NCBI RefSeq assembly: GCF_002192415.1
Contig: NZ_CP021780.1
Span: 8,122,001 to 8,186,000, forward strand
Direction: 5' to 3'
Origin: Paenibacillus donghaensis
GTDB taxonomy: Bacteria > Bacillota > Bacilli > Paenibacillales > Paenibacillaceae
DNA length: 64,000 bases
How positions within the stretch are numbered: position 1 is the stretch's first letter; each line of letters begins with the position of its first letter. Positions 19,001 through 26,710 of the stretch are shown piece by piece. A program made the translations under genes and the position numbers. Below the pieces are notes generated by a model. That model was not told where the DNA came from and searched no databases. It saw only the letters and a list, made by a program, of their open reading frames with translations.

Positions 19001-19272
19001 TAAGCTCCCTGTTGTTTGCCCTCGCTCTGCTGCAGAATCTGCAGACGTCTCCCGGCTTTATTGTGCTGGATGAATTCGACAGCGCCTTGGACGAGCAGCG
19101 CAAGCTGAAGGTATTCGAGCTGTACGCCCGTGAGCTGAAACGCAAGCTGGTTATCCTCACGCCTAAATCGCATGAGAAGAGCTATCTGGATCGGTTCTCC
19201 AAGTCCTATGTCGTTCATCATGATCCAACGGTACCGCGCAGCAAGGTGGCAGGCTTAATCAAGAAAGGTTAG
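16063..19272 (+). CDS. jetC: Wadjet defence protein JetC (SMC/MukB-like ATPase)
   Basis: 1069 residues. Walker A GPNGAGKST is at residues 32-40. Long Gln/Glu/Leu-rich coiled coils (about 200-490 and 610-870) flank a less helical hinge-like middle. The signature SGGEES lies near 972 and Walker B FIVLDEFDSALDEQRK near 997, giving a full SMC-type head at both ends. It starts 2 bp after the jetB stop. JetC is the loop-extruding motor of Wadjet, which recognises small closed-circular DNA and activates JetD. All key ATPase motifs are intact, so the operon appears functional. A terminator follows at 19301. Confidence 0.9.
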   Translation: MIPWKMWFSGIRDYAPTYMDLSGQEEHVLITGPNGAGKSTITYCMGAVLYSSKVELEGLRSRNLAADEPWKAQIRLLFKNGGRLRIDAPDYIEFSLRVLQEPGQPVKKEFVVSSGDDPESWDGQTRYTSGDRQYNFTSYKQDLQYKYKIDPDLFYLIWYQQEVNQFAVMHPEERFRIFAEMHGIDQVQRNWEESLEKLKDTQETLRSAEINVANKKQLVKIKKSDLERYEDNRRRLVEGGQLYARSLLQLEAYYNREQESQQRLMEQLDLDLELQQEQIAEVKQQEHELGIQLEDTKQQIEQQRLELGEVEEQLHVLDQIIQETKTAIAELELELQQVNKEKERITRTDAEVEHGLETVAAELAAADRQRAELRSVLDQSRIQEEQHRRTIYKLENTIEQEYEQETVHQSRLREYNGSYAVQQELDRLDRSLQQAKDHKHEYVNSIKQLREELARLQEQRDWSSRQSESLALLSSSRIKAYPLSELVELDRSAQAKEEERFNAIKYTVFFDGIRMVPPNDLYHVPLRKVVPERSVTELPELQLRVKEDVSEDMLPHAMKALWWVGEFFKAVDPRIEDSVLVDRMGLRGPQEAARYILSARALLARKDQISELIGSLADKTAELEVSILRDTKRLQELNSVIQLVREAEAFRTKEHERVSRRLKLKQEQTALEELLKQIQALEESRETLLKQHLELEHLQRALQREAEFYVRLGQQKAKYEELGGKQQELQNLKGQVRKLRQQRETGEEGLNQAERLLRRQEHELLENEYRLGQERRKLEQIGNQLQTAADVLENAQGERVGCLREIEDFQQLHAALYNEAEAEAAADDLPRLSLPQIRTALDKGQTEFNNARNESGIDPAAPDNYKVIEAEFSRIQEDYKRTEILFEQNQERTQQLKDQLETTINMRVLEILQNFRSYMSLFQFEGEIDWDYHEDRRGRTHFNLYIKARKEGHRGTLEDVSLKARGGRVGKGVSGGEESLSSLLFALALLQNLQTSPGFIVLDEFDSALDEQRKLKVFELYARELKRKLVILTPKSHEKSYLDRFSKSYVVHHDPTVPRSKVAGLIKKG

Positions 19273-19300
19273 AGATTCATAGAATAATCAGCTAATAACG

Positions 19301-19352
19301 ACGCTTTTTTCTCAGGGTGTACTTCAGCCGGATGAGAGAAAAGCGTTTTTTT
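19301..19352 (+). terminator. Terminator after the Wadjet operon
   Basis: ACGCTTTTTTCTCA pairs with TGAGAGAAAAGCGT (one mismatch), followed by TTTTTT. It lies about 30 bp after the jetC stop. Confidence 0.8.
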
Positions 19353-19460
19353 ATGAAAATATAAGAAATTATATGTGCCACGCTATTAATTATCCTTCTA
19401 TTTCTCGCTGAACCTCTCCGTCCTTTTAAAAGGAAGGAGAAGTCGTTTCCACTTGTGTCA
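19353..19460 (+). repeat. A/T-rich intergenic repeat, copy 3
   Basis: ATATAAGAAATTATATG, AATTATCCTTCTATTTCTCG, then CCGTCCTTTTAAAAGGAAGG and CGTTTCCACTTG, in the same order as the copies at 5342 and 5484. It begins at the tail of the jetC terminator, as copy 1 begins at the tail of the permease terminator. Confidence 0.75.
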
Positions 19461-19503
19461 TTGATATGATATATTCAACCGGCCATAGGATGTCATATCA
19501 ATG
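19459..19503. promoter_or_regulatory. 11-bp perfect inverted repeat
   Basis: CATTGATATGA (19459-19469) and TCATATCAATG (19493-19503) are perfect inverted arms 23 bp apart, lying directly after the A/T-rich repeat. There is no T tail, so it is not an obvious terminator; it could be an operator pair or a remnant of a mobile element. The rest of the 650-bp gap to the oligopeptide operon shows only the promoter at 19631 and no ORF. Confidence 0.4.
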
Positions 19504-19630
19504 TTATTGGTAGAAAGTGTTCTGAAGTGTGTTGAGTCATAAAACCTAATCTGGAAGGATAATCAATATATATGGAGATTACTTTTAATTGAAGAATTTA
19601 ATGTAATGGAAATAAGAGCGAATAAAGTTA

Positions 19631-19659
19631 TTGACGTAAGAAATATTAACATGTAATAT
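19631..19659 (+). promoter_or_regulatory. Sigma-A-type promoter for the oligopeptide operon
   Basis: TTGACG (19631-19636), 17-bp spacer, TAATAT (19654-19659). It would give a leader of about 255 nt before the binding-protein gene. A second TTGACA at 19693 lacks a good -10 box. Confidence 0.55.
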
Positions 19660-19920
19660 AAACCATAATTTAGAGGCAAGGTTAAGCAAACATTGACATG
19701 AGGATTATGCTGAATCTTATTGACCTGCGGTCTATTTGTGTGGTGGGTGTTTTCAGAAAATGAGATTTCATATCTTCTGCAATGAGAGCTGCGAAGTGTC
19801 CTCCGTCTGCGGACAATGATCTGACAAGGACCCGTTTCAGCTCAGTTAAGCCTTGATTTCTAATCCAGTGTCAATGAAGCTCTCATTAGCCGTACTTAAA
19901 ATGAAGGAGGAGTAAATGGA

Positions 19921-21660
19921 ATGGCAAAAAAGAGAAAATGGTGGTCTGGTTTACTGGTCTTATCACTTGTAGGGGTTCTGTTCACGGGTTGCAGTACCAA
20001 TAACACTGCCAGCAATAACACTCCGGAAGCAACTACGGCTCCCGCAGAAAGTACAGCTCCGGAAGCTTCCGAAGCACCGGCCGATGGCCCGGTGGACGGC
20101 GGAACGCTGGTGCTCAGCACATTCTCTGATGTTGTTAATATCAATCCCCTGCTCGTTAATGATACTGCTTCAGGAGATATCGGTGAATTTGTCTATTCCA
20201 AGCTGTATAACATGGACCGTGAAGGTAATGTCGTTGCCGAGCCATGGTCACTGGCAGCTGAACTTCCTGAGATATCTGAGGATGGCTTGTCTTACACAGT
20301 GAAATTGAAAGAGAATGTCAAATGGAGTGACGGCAAGCCGGTCACTGCCGACGATATTGTGTATACGATTGAAACTGCCAAGAATCCGGAAACCGGATCA
20401 CCGCTTACCAGCGCCTATGATAAGGTGAAGACGGTGGAGAAGGTGGATGATCTCACTGCCAAAATCACGTTGTCCCAGGTTTATTCACCGTTCATCTATA
20501 AAGGCTTGGTTCAAGCGATTGTACCTGCGCACATCCTGAAGGATGTGAAACCGGCTGAAATGCTGACCAATACTTACGGTACAGATCCAGCGGCTACCGT
20601 TACCAACGGACCATGGAAGTGGAGCGCATGGAAACAGGGCGAAAGCCACACCATGGATGCCGATACAGCGTATTGGGGCGAAGTTAAACCTCATATCTCA
20701 CAGGTGATTTACAAAATCTATGCCGACCAGAATACAGAGGTTCAGGCTCTTCTGAAAGGCGACATCGACCATATCAGTGCCATTCCTGTGACCCAGGTAG
20801 AGGCGGTTAAAGCTAATGATACGATCGACATTATTCAGAAGCCTGGTGCTCAGTATGAATATGTGATGTTCAACTTCGATGGCAAGAACTTCCCGGATGG
20901 CTACGGATTGTTCTCAGGTCAGAAGACCAGACAGGCGATTGCGCATGCCCTCAACCGTCAAGGTATGGTAGACAATATTCTTAAGGGCGTTGGCGCTCTG
21001 ATGGACGCACCGTTCCTGCCGGATACATGGGCTGATCCGGGTGATGCAGCCGTGAACTATGATTACAATGCGGAAACTGCCAAGAAGCTGCTGGAGGAAG
21101 ATGGATGGGTACCTGACAGCAAGGATGGTATTCTGACTAAAGACGGCCACCGCTTCTCCTTCGAGCTGCAATACAATGCGGGCAACAGCCGCCGCGAGCA
21201 GGTGGCTACTGTTATCCAGTCTAATCTGAAGGATGTAGGTATTGAAGTCAAGCCTAAGGCGATTGACTTCGCAGCCTGGATCGACCAGAACGTTACACCG
21301 GGCAAGTTCCAGGCATTGCTGCTGGCATGGTCCCTGAGCGACCCGGACCCAGATTCCGAGAGTGTATTCTCTTCCAAGTACTTCCCGCCAGCTGGCCAGA
21401 ACAGCGGCTGGTATAAGAATGAGAAGCTGGATCAGCTGTGGGTAGATGGCTACTCTACCGTTGACCAGGCAGAACGCAAGGAAATCTACAAAGAAGTAGG
21501 TAAAGAAATCTCTACCGATCTGCCTTATGTATTTCTCTATCAATATGGGCAGGCTATCGGTACCGGGCCTAGAGTAAATTGGGCAGAGGAAGATGCGCCA
21601 GAGCCTTCACTCGGCTATGGACAATACTTCCATGCTATCAAATGGTGGGTAACTGACTAA
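19921..21660 (+). CDS. Oligopeptide ABC transporter substrate-binding lipoprotein (SBP_bac_5)
   Basis: 579 residues. KKRKWWSGLLVLSLVGVLFTGC is a lipoprotein signal with lipobox FTGC (Cys near 24), followed by a Thr/Ala/Pro-rich tether. The body matches the family 5 binding-protein fold: NPLLVNDTASGDIGEFVYSKLY, DGLSYTVKLKENVKWSDGKPVTADDIVYT and KARQ-type helices such as KTRQAIAHALNRQGMV. AAGGAGGAG precedes the start. First gene of a five-gene importer operon; it captures peptides or related ligands outside the membrane. Ligand specificity (di-, oligopeptide or nickel-type) is not readable. Confidence 0.9.
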   Translation: MAKKRKWWSGLLVLSLVGVLFTGCSTNNTASNNTPEATTAPAESTAPEASEAPADGPVDGGTLVLSTFSDVVNINPLLVNDTASGDIGEFVYSKLYNMDREGNVVAEPWSLAAELPEISEDGLSYTVKLKENVKWSDGKPVTADDIVYTIETAKNPETGSPLTSAYDKVKTVEKVDDLTAKITLSQVYSPFIYKGLVQAIVPAHILKDVKPAEMLTNTYGTDPAATVTNGPWKWSAWKQGESHTMDADTAYWGEVKPHISQVIYKIYADQNTEVQALLKGDIDHISAIPVTQVEAVKANDTIDIIQKPGAQYEYVMFNFDGKNFPDGYGLFSGQKTRQAIAHALNRQGMVDNILKGVGALMDAPFLPDTWADPGDAAVNYDYNAETAKKLLEEDGWVPDSKDGILTKDGHRFSFELQYNAGNSRREQVATVIQSNLKDVGIEVKPKAIDFAAWIDQNVTPGKFQALLLAWSLSDPDPDSESVFSSKYFPPAGQNSGWYKNEKLDQLWVDGYSTVDQAERKEIYKEVGKEISTDLPYVFLYQYGQAIGTGPRVNWAEEDAPEPSLGYGQYFHAIKWWVTD

Positions 21661-21792
21661 CTAATGCAGGCAGAAGAACACAGCTAATAGAATCACGGAA
21701 GGGGAAAGAGAATTCTCTTTCCTCTTCTCCGTTTGTTTGGAGGGGCTCCCCTTCCGAATTCTATACCTTACCTATCTCTAGGAGGACCGTTG

Positions 21793-22764
21793 ATGACAGA
21801 ATATCTGATCCGTCGAATACTACAATCGGTATTGGTAATCTTCCTGATTACCATACTTACCTTCCTGCTTATCCATGCCGCGCCGGGGGGGCCAACTCAG
21901 GTCATGCTGGCACCAGGGCTGTCGCCGGAGATTTTTGCCCAGCAAGCGAAGAATCTGGGACTGGATCAACCGATACCTATGCAATATGTGCGCTGGATTG
22001 GGGATTTGCTGCAAGGAGATTTGGGTTATACGTTCAAGAATCATCTGCCAGTGGCTGACCTGCTGCTGCCGCGGATCGGCAATACTTTTATCCTGATGGG
22101 AGCGGCTTGGCTGGTGTCGCTGCTGATTGCCATTCCTTGGGGGATTTATAACAGTACCAAGGTGTATGGATTATCAGACCAGAGTGCATCGTTTATTTCT
22201 TATCTCGGGTTCGCGATGCCAACGTTCTGGTTCGGGATTCTGCTCCAGCAATGGTTCTCGCTGAAGCTGAACTGGTTCCCTCTGTCCGACATGTATTCCA
22301 GGGGCCAGGAAGGCAATGTGAAGGATTTATTCATGCATCTGGTTTTGCCTGTAACGGTGCTTTCGCTTGGTTTTCTTGCTTCTTATATGAAATACGCACG
22401 GGCAAGCATGCTTGAAGTGCTGGATCAGGATTATATCCGTACCGCACGCGCCAAAGGTGTCAAAGAACGCAGAGTGGTCTTTCACCACGCACTGCGCAAT
22501 GCCCTAATTCCCATTATAACGATACTTGGCCTGGATCTTCCGATCCTGGTAGCAGGTGCCGCCTTGACCGAAAGTGTCTTTAACTGGCCCGGAATGGGCC
22601 GTTGGTTCGTGGAAATGGCCAGAGCGCGCGAATATTCGGCACTGATGGCAGTTACCATTGTTACGGCCGTTATGGTCGTTATCGGCAATCTGCTTGCTGA
22701 TATTCTGTATGCTGTAGCAGATCCACGGGTGAAGCTTGGCAAGCAAGGAGGGAAAGCGGCATGA
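21793..22764 (+). CDS. Oligopeptide ABC transporter permease (OppB/DppB type)
   Basis: 323 residues from ATG 21793 (CTAGGAGGACC upstream; the earlier in-frame start at 21733 lacks a signal). It opens with MTEYLIRRILQSVLVIFLITILTFLLIHAAPGGP, the DppB hallmark. The cytoplasmic coupling motif is EVLDQDYIRTARAKGVKERRVVFHHALRNALIPI. About six membrane segments. The stop overlaps the next permease start (ATGA). It forms the membrane channel with the next gene. Confidence 0.92.
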   Translation: MTEYLIRRILQSVLVIFLITILTFLLIHAAPGGPTQVMLAPGLSPEIFAQQAKNLGLDQPIPMQYVRWIGDLLQGDLGYTFKNHLPVADLLLPRIGNTFILMGAAWLVSLLIAIPWGIYNSTKVYGLSDQSASFISYLGFAMPTFWFGILLQQWFSLKLNWFPLSDMYSRGQEGNVKDLFMHLVLPVTVLSLGFLASYMKYARASMLEVLDQDYIRTARAKGVKERRVVFHHALRNALIPIITILGLDLPILVAGAALTESVFNWPGMGRWFVEMARAREYSALMAVTIVTAVMVVIGNLLADILYAVADPRVKLGKQGGKAA

Positions 22765-23789
22765 GTACCGATCAAACACAACTCTCTTCTGGGCCAGGCT
22801 CCCCATCGGCCGGACCGCGGGGAACCGATCCTATACCTGCCCATGATCCGCAGATCCCGGTCAATGATTCTAAGCGCCCTCCGGGTTCGTCGGGTCCGTG
22901 GCGGCTGCTGTGGAAGAAGTTCTCACGTAATCCTTATGCCATGACAGGACTTGTAGTGCTGCTCATTTTCATAGGACTTGCCATATTTGCTCCACTCATT
23001 ACTAAACATGATCCAGCTGCGATTGATCTGATGGCAGCTAATTTGAAGCCAGGTTCAGCCGGGCACCCGCTGGGTACCGATGAGCTGGGTGGGGATATTC
23101 TCAGCCGCTTGCTGTACAGTGCCCGGATTTCGCTGCTGATCGGATTCACGGTCGCTTTGGCTTCGGTAGTGATTGGATCGGTTGTTGGAGCGATTTCCGG
23201 CTACTTCGGCGGATGGGTCGATACCATCTTTATGCGTATTGTTGATGTGATGAATTCAGTGCCTACACTGTTCCTTAATATTCTGATGATGGCTATTTTT
23301 GGTTCACAGATCAAATACATGATTCTTATTATGGCGATTACCAGTTGGATGAGTATCGCCCGGCTGGTGCGGGGGAACTTCCTGCAGCTGCGGGAGATGC
23401 AGTATGTGGAGGCAGCCCGTGCAATTGGAGTGTCCAGTTGGGGCATTATCTTCCGCCATCTGCTGCGCAATGCCAGCTTTCCGATTATCGTCAATGCAAC
23501 CCTGATGGTCGGTGGGGCGATTCTCAGTGAATCGGCACTGTCCTATCTCGGTCTTGGCATCCAGGCTCCGGCCACGAGCTGGGGGCTGATGCTCAGTAAC
23601 GCCCAGCAATTCATGCTGGTAGATCCTAAACAGGCCTTGTATCCTGGCCTATGCATCCTGCTCGTCGTGCTGGCGGTTAACTTTATCGGCGACGGCATCC
23701 GCGATGCGCTTGATCCCAGACAGCAAGTCACCAAATCCCGGAGGAGGCTGGACCAATGGCGCAAAAACTACTCGAAGTCCGGAAACTAA
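22761..23789 (+). CDS. Oligopeptide ABC transporter permease (OppC/DppC type)
   Basis: 342 residues. An unusually long Pro/Gly/Ser-rich cytoplasmic N-terminus (about residues 1-45) precedes FSRNPYAMTGLVVLLIFIGLAIFAPLI, the usual DppC opening. HPLGTDELGGDILSRLLYSARISLLIGF and the coupling loop QYVEAARAIGVSSWGIIFRHLLRN are characteristic. Starts in a 4-bp overlap with the OppB-like gene and overlaps the ATPase gene by 34 bp, so the operon is tightly coupled. Confidence 0.92.
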   Translation: MSTDQTQLSSGPGSPSAGPRGTDPIPAHDPQIPVNDSKRPPGSSGPWRLLWKKFSRNPYAMTGLVVLLIFIGLAIFAPLITKHDPAAIDLMAANLKPGSAGHPLGTDELGGDILSRLLYSARISLLIGFTVALASVVIGSVVGAISGYFGGWVDTIFMRIVDVMNSVPTLFLNILMMAIFGSQIKYMILIMAITSWMSIARLVRGNFLQLREMQYVEAARAIGVSSWGIIFRHLLRNASFPIIVNATLMVGGAILSESALSYLGLGIQAPATSWGLMLSNAQQFMLVDPKQALYPGLCILLVVLAVNFIGDGIRDALDPRQQVTKSRRRLDQWRKNYSKSGN

Positions 23790-24772
23790 CCACTGGCTTT
23801 GTGACAGAGAAGGGGCTGCTTAAAGCCACTGACCGCATCTCGATTGCAGTAGATAAAGGACAGACCGTGTGTCTGGTAGGAGAGTCCGGCAGCGGCAAAA
23901 GTGTAACCTCGCTTGCGATTATGCGCCTGATTGATTATGCAGGCGGCATGATCCTGGAAGGCGAAATTGATTTCCATGGGGAGGATCTGGCCGCCAAGAA
24001 TCAGGAGCAGATGCGTGAGATCCGCGGCAACCGGATCGCGATGATCTTTCAGGACCCGATGTCCTCGCTTAATCCGGTCTTTACCGTTGGGGAGCAGATT
24101 GCCGAGAGCCTGCAGCTGCATCAGAATAAAAGTGCTGCCGAAGCAATGAAATCGGCCGTGGAGCTGCTGAAGCTGGTGGGTATTCCGGCCCCGGAGATCC
24201 GCGCCAAGCAATATCCGCATGAGCTGTCCGGCGGGATGTGCCAGCGTGTGGTCATTGCGATTGCCCTGGCTTGTAATCCCGAGCTGCTGATTGCCGATGA
24301 GCCTACAACCGCGCTTGATGTTACCGTACAGGCGCAGATTCTCGATCTGCTGCGCAAGCTGCAGGCCGAGCTGGGTATGTCCATCCTGCTGATTACTCAT
24401 GACATGGGCGTAGCGGCAGAGATTGCGGACCGCATTGCCGTGATGTATGCCGGAGCTATCGTGGAAGAAGGAACGGTTGAGGAGATCTTCGACCATCCGA
24501 GCCATCCGTACACGGTAGGGCTGCTGCAGTCGATCCCGGGCTTCGAAGGAGGCCGGGGCGGGGAATTGTATACGATCAAAGGAACAATTCCGCCGATTGG
24601 CCAGCTGCCGTCCGGCTGCCGGTTCCATCCCCGTTGTCCACAGGCGATGGAGGTCTGCCGGCAGCAGGAGCCGCCGGATTTCATGATCTCTAGTGATCAT
24701 CGCACCGCCTGCTGGCTGTTCGAGGACAGACCCGCTGACGCTGATAAGAAGGACGGGGTGAGACAAGCATGA
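23756..24772 (+). CDS. Oligopeptide ABC transporter ATP-binding protein (OppD type)
   Basis: 338 residues. Walker A GESGSGKS (about 43-50), Q-loop [18 protein letters not shown], signature [10 protein letters not shown], Walker [14 protein letters not shown]-loop ITHD. The C-terminal oligo_HPY tail has the Cys cluster [15 protein letters not shown] found in this subfamily. GGAGG lies just upstream of ATG 23756, within the end of the permease gene. Confidence 0.93.
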   Translation: MAQKLLEVRKLTTGFVTEKGLLKATDRISIAVDKGQTVCLVGESGSGKSVTSLAIMRLIDYAGGMILEGEIDFHGEDLAAKNQEQMREIRGNRIAMIFQDPMSSLNPVFTVGEQIAESLQLHQNKSAAEAMKSAVELLKLVGIPAPEIRAKQYPHELSGGMCQRVVIAIALACNPELLIADEPTTALDVTVQAQILDLLRKLQAELGMSILLITHDMGVAAEIADRIAVMYAGAIVEEGTVEEIFDHPSHPYTVGLLQSIPGFEGGRGGELYTIKGTIPPIGQLPSGCRFHPRCPQAMEVCRQQEPPDFMISSDHRTACWLFEDRPADADKKDGVRQA

Positions 24773-25797
24773 GCAGTGAACTAGCTGGCAAACAGACTGC
24801 CGATATGGAAGATACACCGGAAATGCTGTTGGAAGTTAAGAATATTAAGAAATATTTCCCGATTCACAAGGGATTGCTTAACCGCACTGTCGGCCAGGTC
24901 AAAGCGGTGGATGATGTTACCTTGTCGATCCGCAAAGGCGAAACCTTCGGCCTAGTTGGCGAATCCGGCTGCGGCAAATCGACCTTCGGCCGGGTTCTGC
25001 TCCGGCTGCAAAGTGCAACCGGCGGAGAAGTGCTGTTCAAGGGCCAGGATATTCATTCCCTGGGCACCAAGGAGCTGCGCAAGCTGCGTGAAGAGATGCA
25101 GATTATATTCCAGGACCCGTTCGGCTCGCTGAACCCGCGGTTTCTGGTCAAGGATATCATCGGAGAACCGCTGCGTATTCACCGCAAGATGTCACCCCGG
25201 GAGGTTGAAGCCCGAGTTGTCGAGCTGATGGAGCTGGTCGGCCTGGACGCCAGCCGGAGAAACCGCTACCCGCATGAATTCTCGGGCGGGCAGCGCCAGC
25301 GCATCGGGATTGCCCGTGCGATTGCGCTCAATCCGCAGTTTATCGTTGCCGATGAAGCGGTATCCGCACTTGATGTGTCTGTCCAGTCCCAGGTAATCAA
25401 CCTGCTGATGAAGCTGCAGAAGGAGCTGGGACTGACCTTTCTGTTCATTGCCCACGGCCTCAATATCGTCCGCCATATCTCGGACCGCGTAGGGGTGATG
25501 TATCTCGGCAAGCTGGTGGAGGTAGCGGAGACCGAGGAATTATTCGCCCTTCCGCTGCATCCCTATACAGCAGCCTTGCTGTCGGCGATTCCGAAGCCGA
25601 CGCCAAGACGCAAGCAGGACCGGATCGTGCTCCAAGGGGATGTCCCTTCTCCAGCCAATCCGCCGTCCGGCTGCCGGTTTCACACCCGCTGCCCGATTGC
25701 CCAAGACCGCTGCCGCCAGCAGGAGCCTTTGCTGGAGGAAGCCTTGCCTGGCCGCAGCGTAGCCTGCCATTTCCCTCTGCTGCCTCCGCAGCAATAA
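24769..25797 (+). CDS. Oligopeptide ABC transporter ATP-binding protein (OppF type)
   Basis: 342 residues. Starts in an ATGA overlap with the OppD-like gene. Walker [11 protein letters not shown]-loop [12 protein letters not shown], signature [11 protein letters not shown], Walker [13 protein letters not shown] and H-loop IAHG (His present). C-terminal [15 protein letters not shown] cluster. Last gene of the operon; a terminator lies 13 bp downstream. Confidence 0.93.
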   Translation: MSSELAGKQTADMEDTPEMLLEVKNIKKYFPIHKGLLNRTVGQVKAVDDVTLSIRKGETFGLVGESGCGKSTFGRVLLRLQSATGGEVLFKGQDIHSLGTKELRKLREEMQIIFQDPFGSLNPRFLVKDIIGEPLRIHRKMSPREVEARVVELMELVGLDASRRNRYPHEFSGGQRQRIGIARAIALNPQFIVADEAVSALDVSVQSQVINLLMKLQKELGLTFLFIAHGLNIVRHISDRVGVMYLGKLVEVAETEELFALPLHPYTAALLSAIPKPTPRRKQDRIVLQGDVPSPANPPSGCRFHTRCPIAQDRCRQQEPLLEEALPGRSVACHFPLLPPQQ

Positions 25798-25809
25798 GCT
25801 GCACTTGAA

Positions 25810-25843
25810 GAAGGAGCCTGCATATTCCCGCAGGCTTCTTTTT
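25810..25843 (+). terminator. Terminator of the oligopeptide operon
   Basis: AAGGAGCCTGC / GCAGGCTTCTT stem with a 7-base loop and a T5 tail, immediately after the OppF-like stop. Confidence 0.85.
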
Positions 25844-25849
25844 AGGTTA

Positions 25850-25951
25850 TATAAGATGAACTTAAGAATGGAGTCGTGGAGTTGTCAGAAAGCGTGATCA
25901 TAGGGCTTCCTGGCAACTCCGTATGTAACATTCTTAAGTTCACGTTCTATA
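25850..25951. repeat. Hairpin element with CTTAAG arms, copy 1
   Basis: About 102 bp bounded by inverted arms GAACTTAAGAATG (left) and CATTCTTAAGTTC (right) within longer TATA-ended arms. Inside, GGAGTTGTCAG pairs with CTGGCAACTCC, so the whole element can fold into one long stem. A second copy lies at 26224. No ORF; it may be a MITE-like element or specify a structured RNA. Confidence 0.7.
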
Positions 25952-25991
25952 ACTATTAGTTACTGCTTAGGATTTAGCCAGGATTTAGAGT

Positions 25992-26200
25992 GTTGCCCTG
26001 GAACCTTCGGAGTAATTAGATGCGAAACTGCAACTAATCTCCGCCGAAATACCCATTTCAGGATAATAAGTGCATATCTGCAACTAAATTCAAGTAAAGC
26101 AAGCTTATTACGCTCAAAATCCTAAATTAGGTGCGTTTTCGCACTTATTTCCTCCAAAACAGAAAAAAACGGCGAAATAGATGCAGTTTCGCAACTAATT
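25992..26200 (+). repeat. Four-palindrome intergenic array, TTGCA type, copy 2
   Basis: Near-palindromes with TTAGNTGC/GCANCTAA-type arms start at 26016, 26066, 26127 and 26177 (spacing 50, 61, 50 bp). Leading GTTGCCCTGG and internal CTCCAAAAC linkers match copies 1 and 3. The array is bracketed by the two CTTAAG hairpin elements. No gene in this stretch. Confidence 0.85.
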
Positions 26201-26223
26201 CTTTGGACTGGAGATATGAGACT

Positions 26224-26327
26224 CTATAAGATGAACTTAAGAATGAAACGGTGGAGTTGTCAGAATGCCTGGTGCATAGGGCTACCCGGACCACTCGAAT
26301 ATAACATTCTTAAGTTCACGTTCTATC
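26224..26327. repeat. Hairpin element with CTTAAG arms, copy 2
   Basis: Same terminal arms as the copy at 25850 (GAACTTAAGAATG / CATTCTTAAGTTC) and the shared core GTGGAGTTGTCAGAA and CATAGGGCT. The inner arms differ from copy 1 but still pair (GAGTTGTC with GACCACTC, one mismatch), which suggests the fold is maintained. Confidence 0.7.
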
Positions 26328-26440
26328 TCATGGAACTGAATCTGAAGTGTTCTTATCCTACGGAGTCCTAAGTAGTAACAACTATTAAGCATTATAAACC
26401 TTTTGCAGCGGCTTCCTCTGTTAATTGCTTCAAGGGTAGA

Positions 26441-26710
26441 TTGATGCGGCTGATCCAGAGTGAGCAGGAAACCGACGGGGAATTGGCGAAGACACTTAGA
26501 TGCTACATCAACCATAATCATAATCAGAAGGCCACCACCCGCGAGCTTCATATCCACCGCAGCACTCTGATTTACCGGATGAATAAGATAGAACAGCAAA
26601 TAAATTTGAAGGCGGAGGATTTCCATGAAAAAGCAAGATCAAATTCTGTCCGCTGTATTTCTGCTCATTATGAGTGCAGCCGGAATCTACTGGGCGGTCG
26701 CAAACACTAG
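26441..26710 (+). pseudogene. Remnant of a PucR/CdaR-family regulator (C-terminal helix-turn-helix)
   Basis: Only about 55 residues are recognisable: DGELAKTLRCYINHNHNQKATTRELHIHRSTLIYRMNKIEQQI. This is the PucR C-terminal HTH pattern (TLxxYLxxNxNxxxTAxxLxIHRxTLxYRLxKIE). The sensory part is missing upstream, where repeats begin, and after the HTH the frame runs into the start of the next gene without the usual family ending. Most likely a decayed regulator. Confidence 0.6.

Noticed and set aside
19693..19725. Second promoter starting at TTGACA 19693
   Set aside because: No acceptable -10 box at 16-18 bp; the TTGACG/TAATAT pair at 19631 is better.
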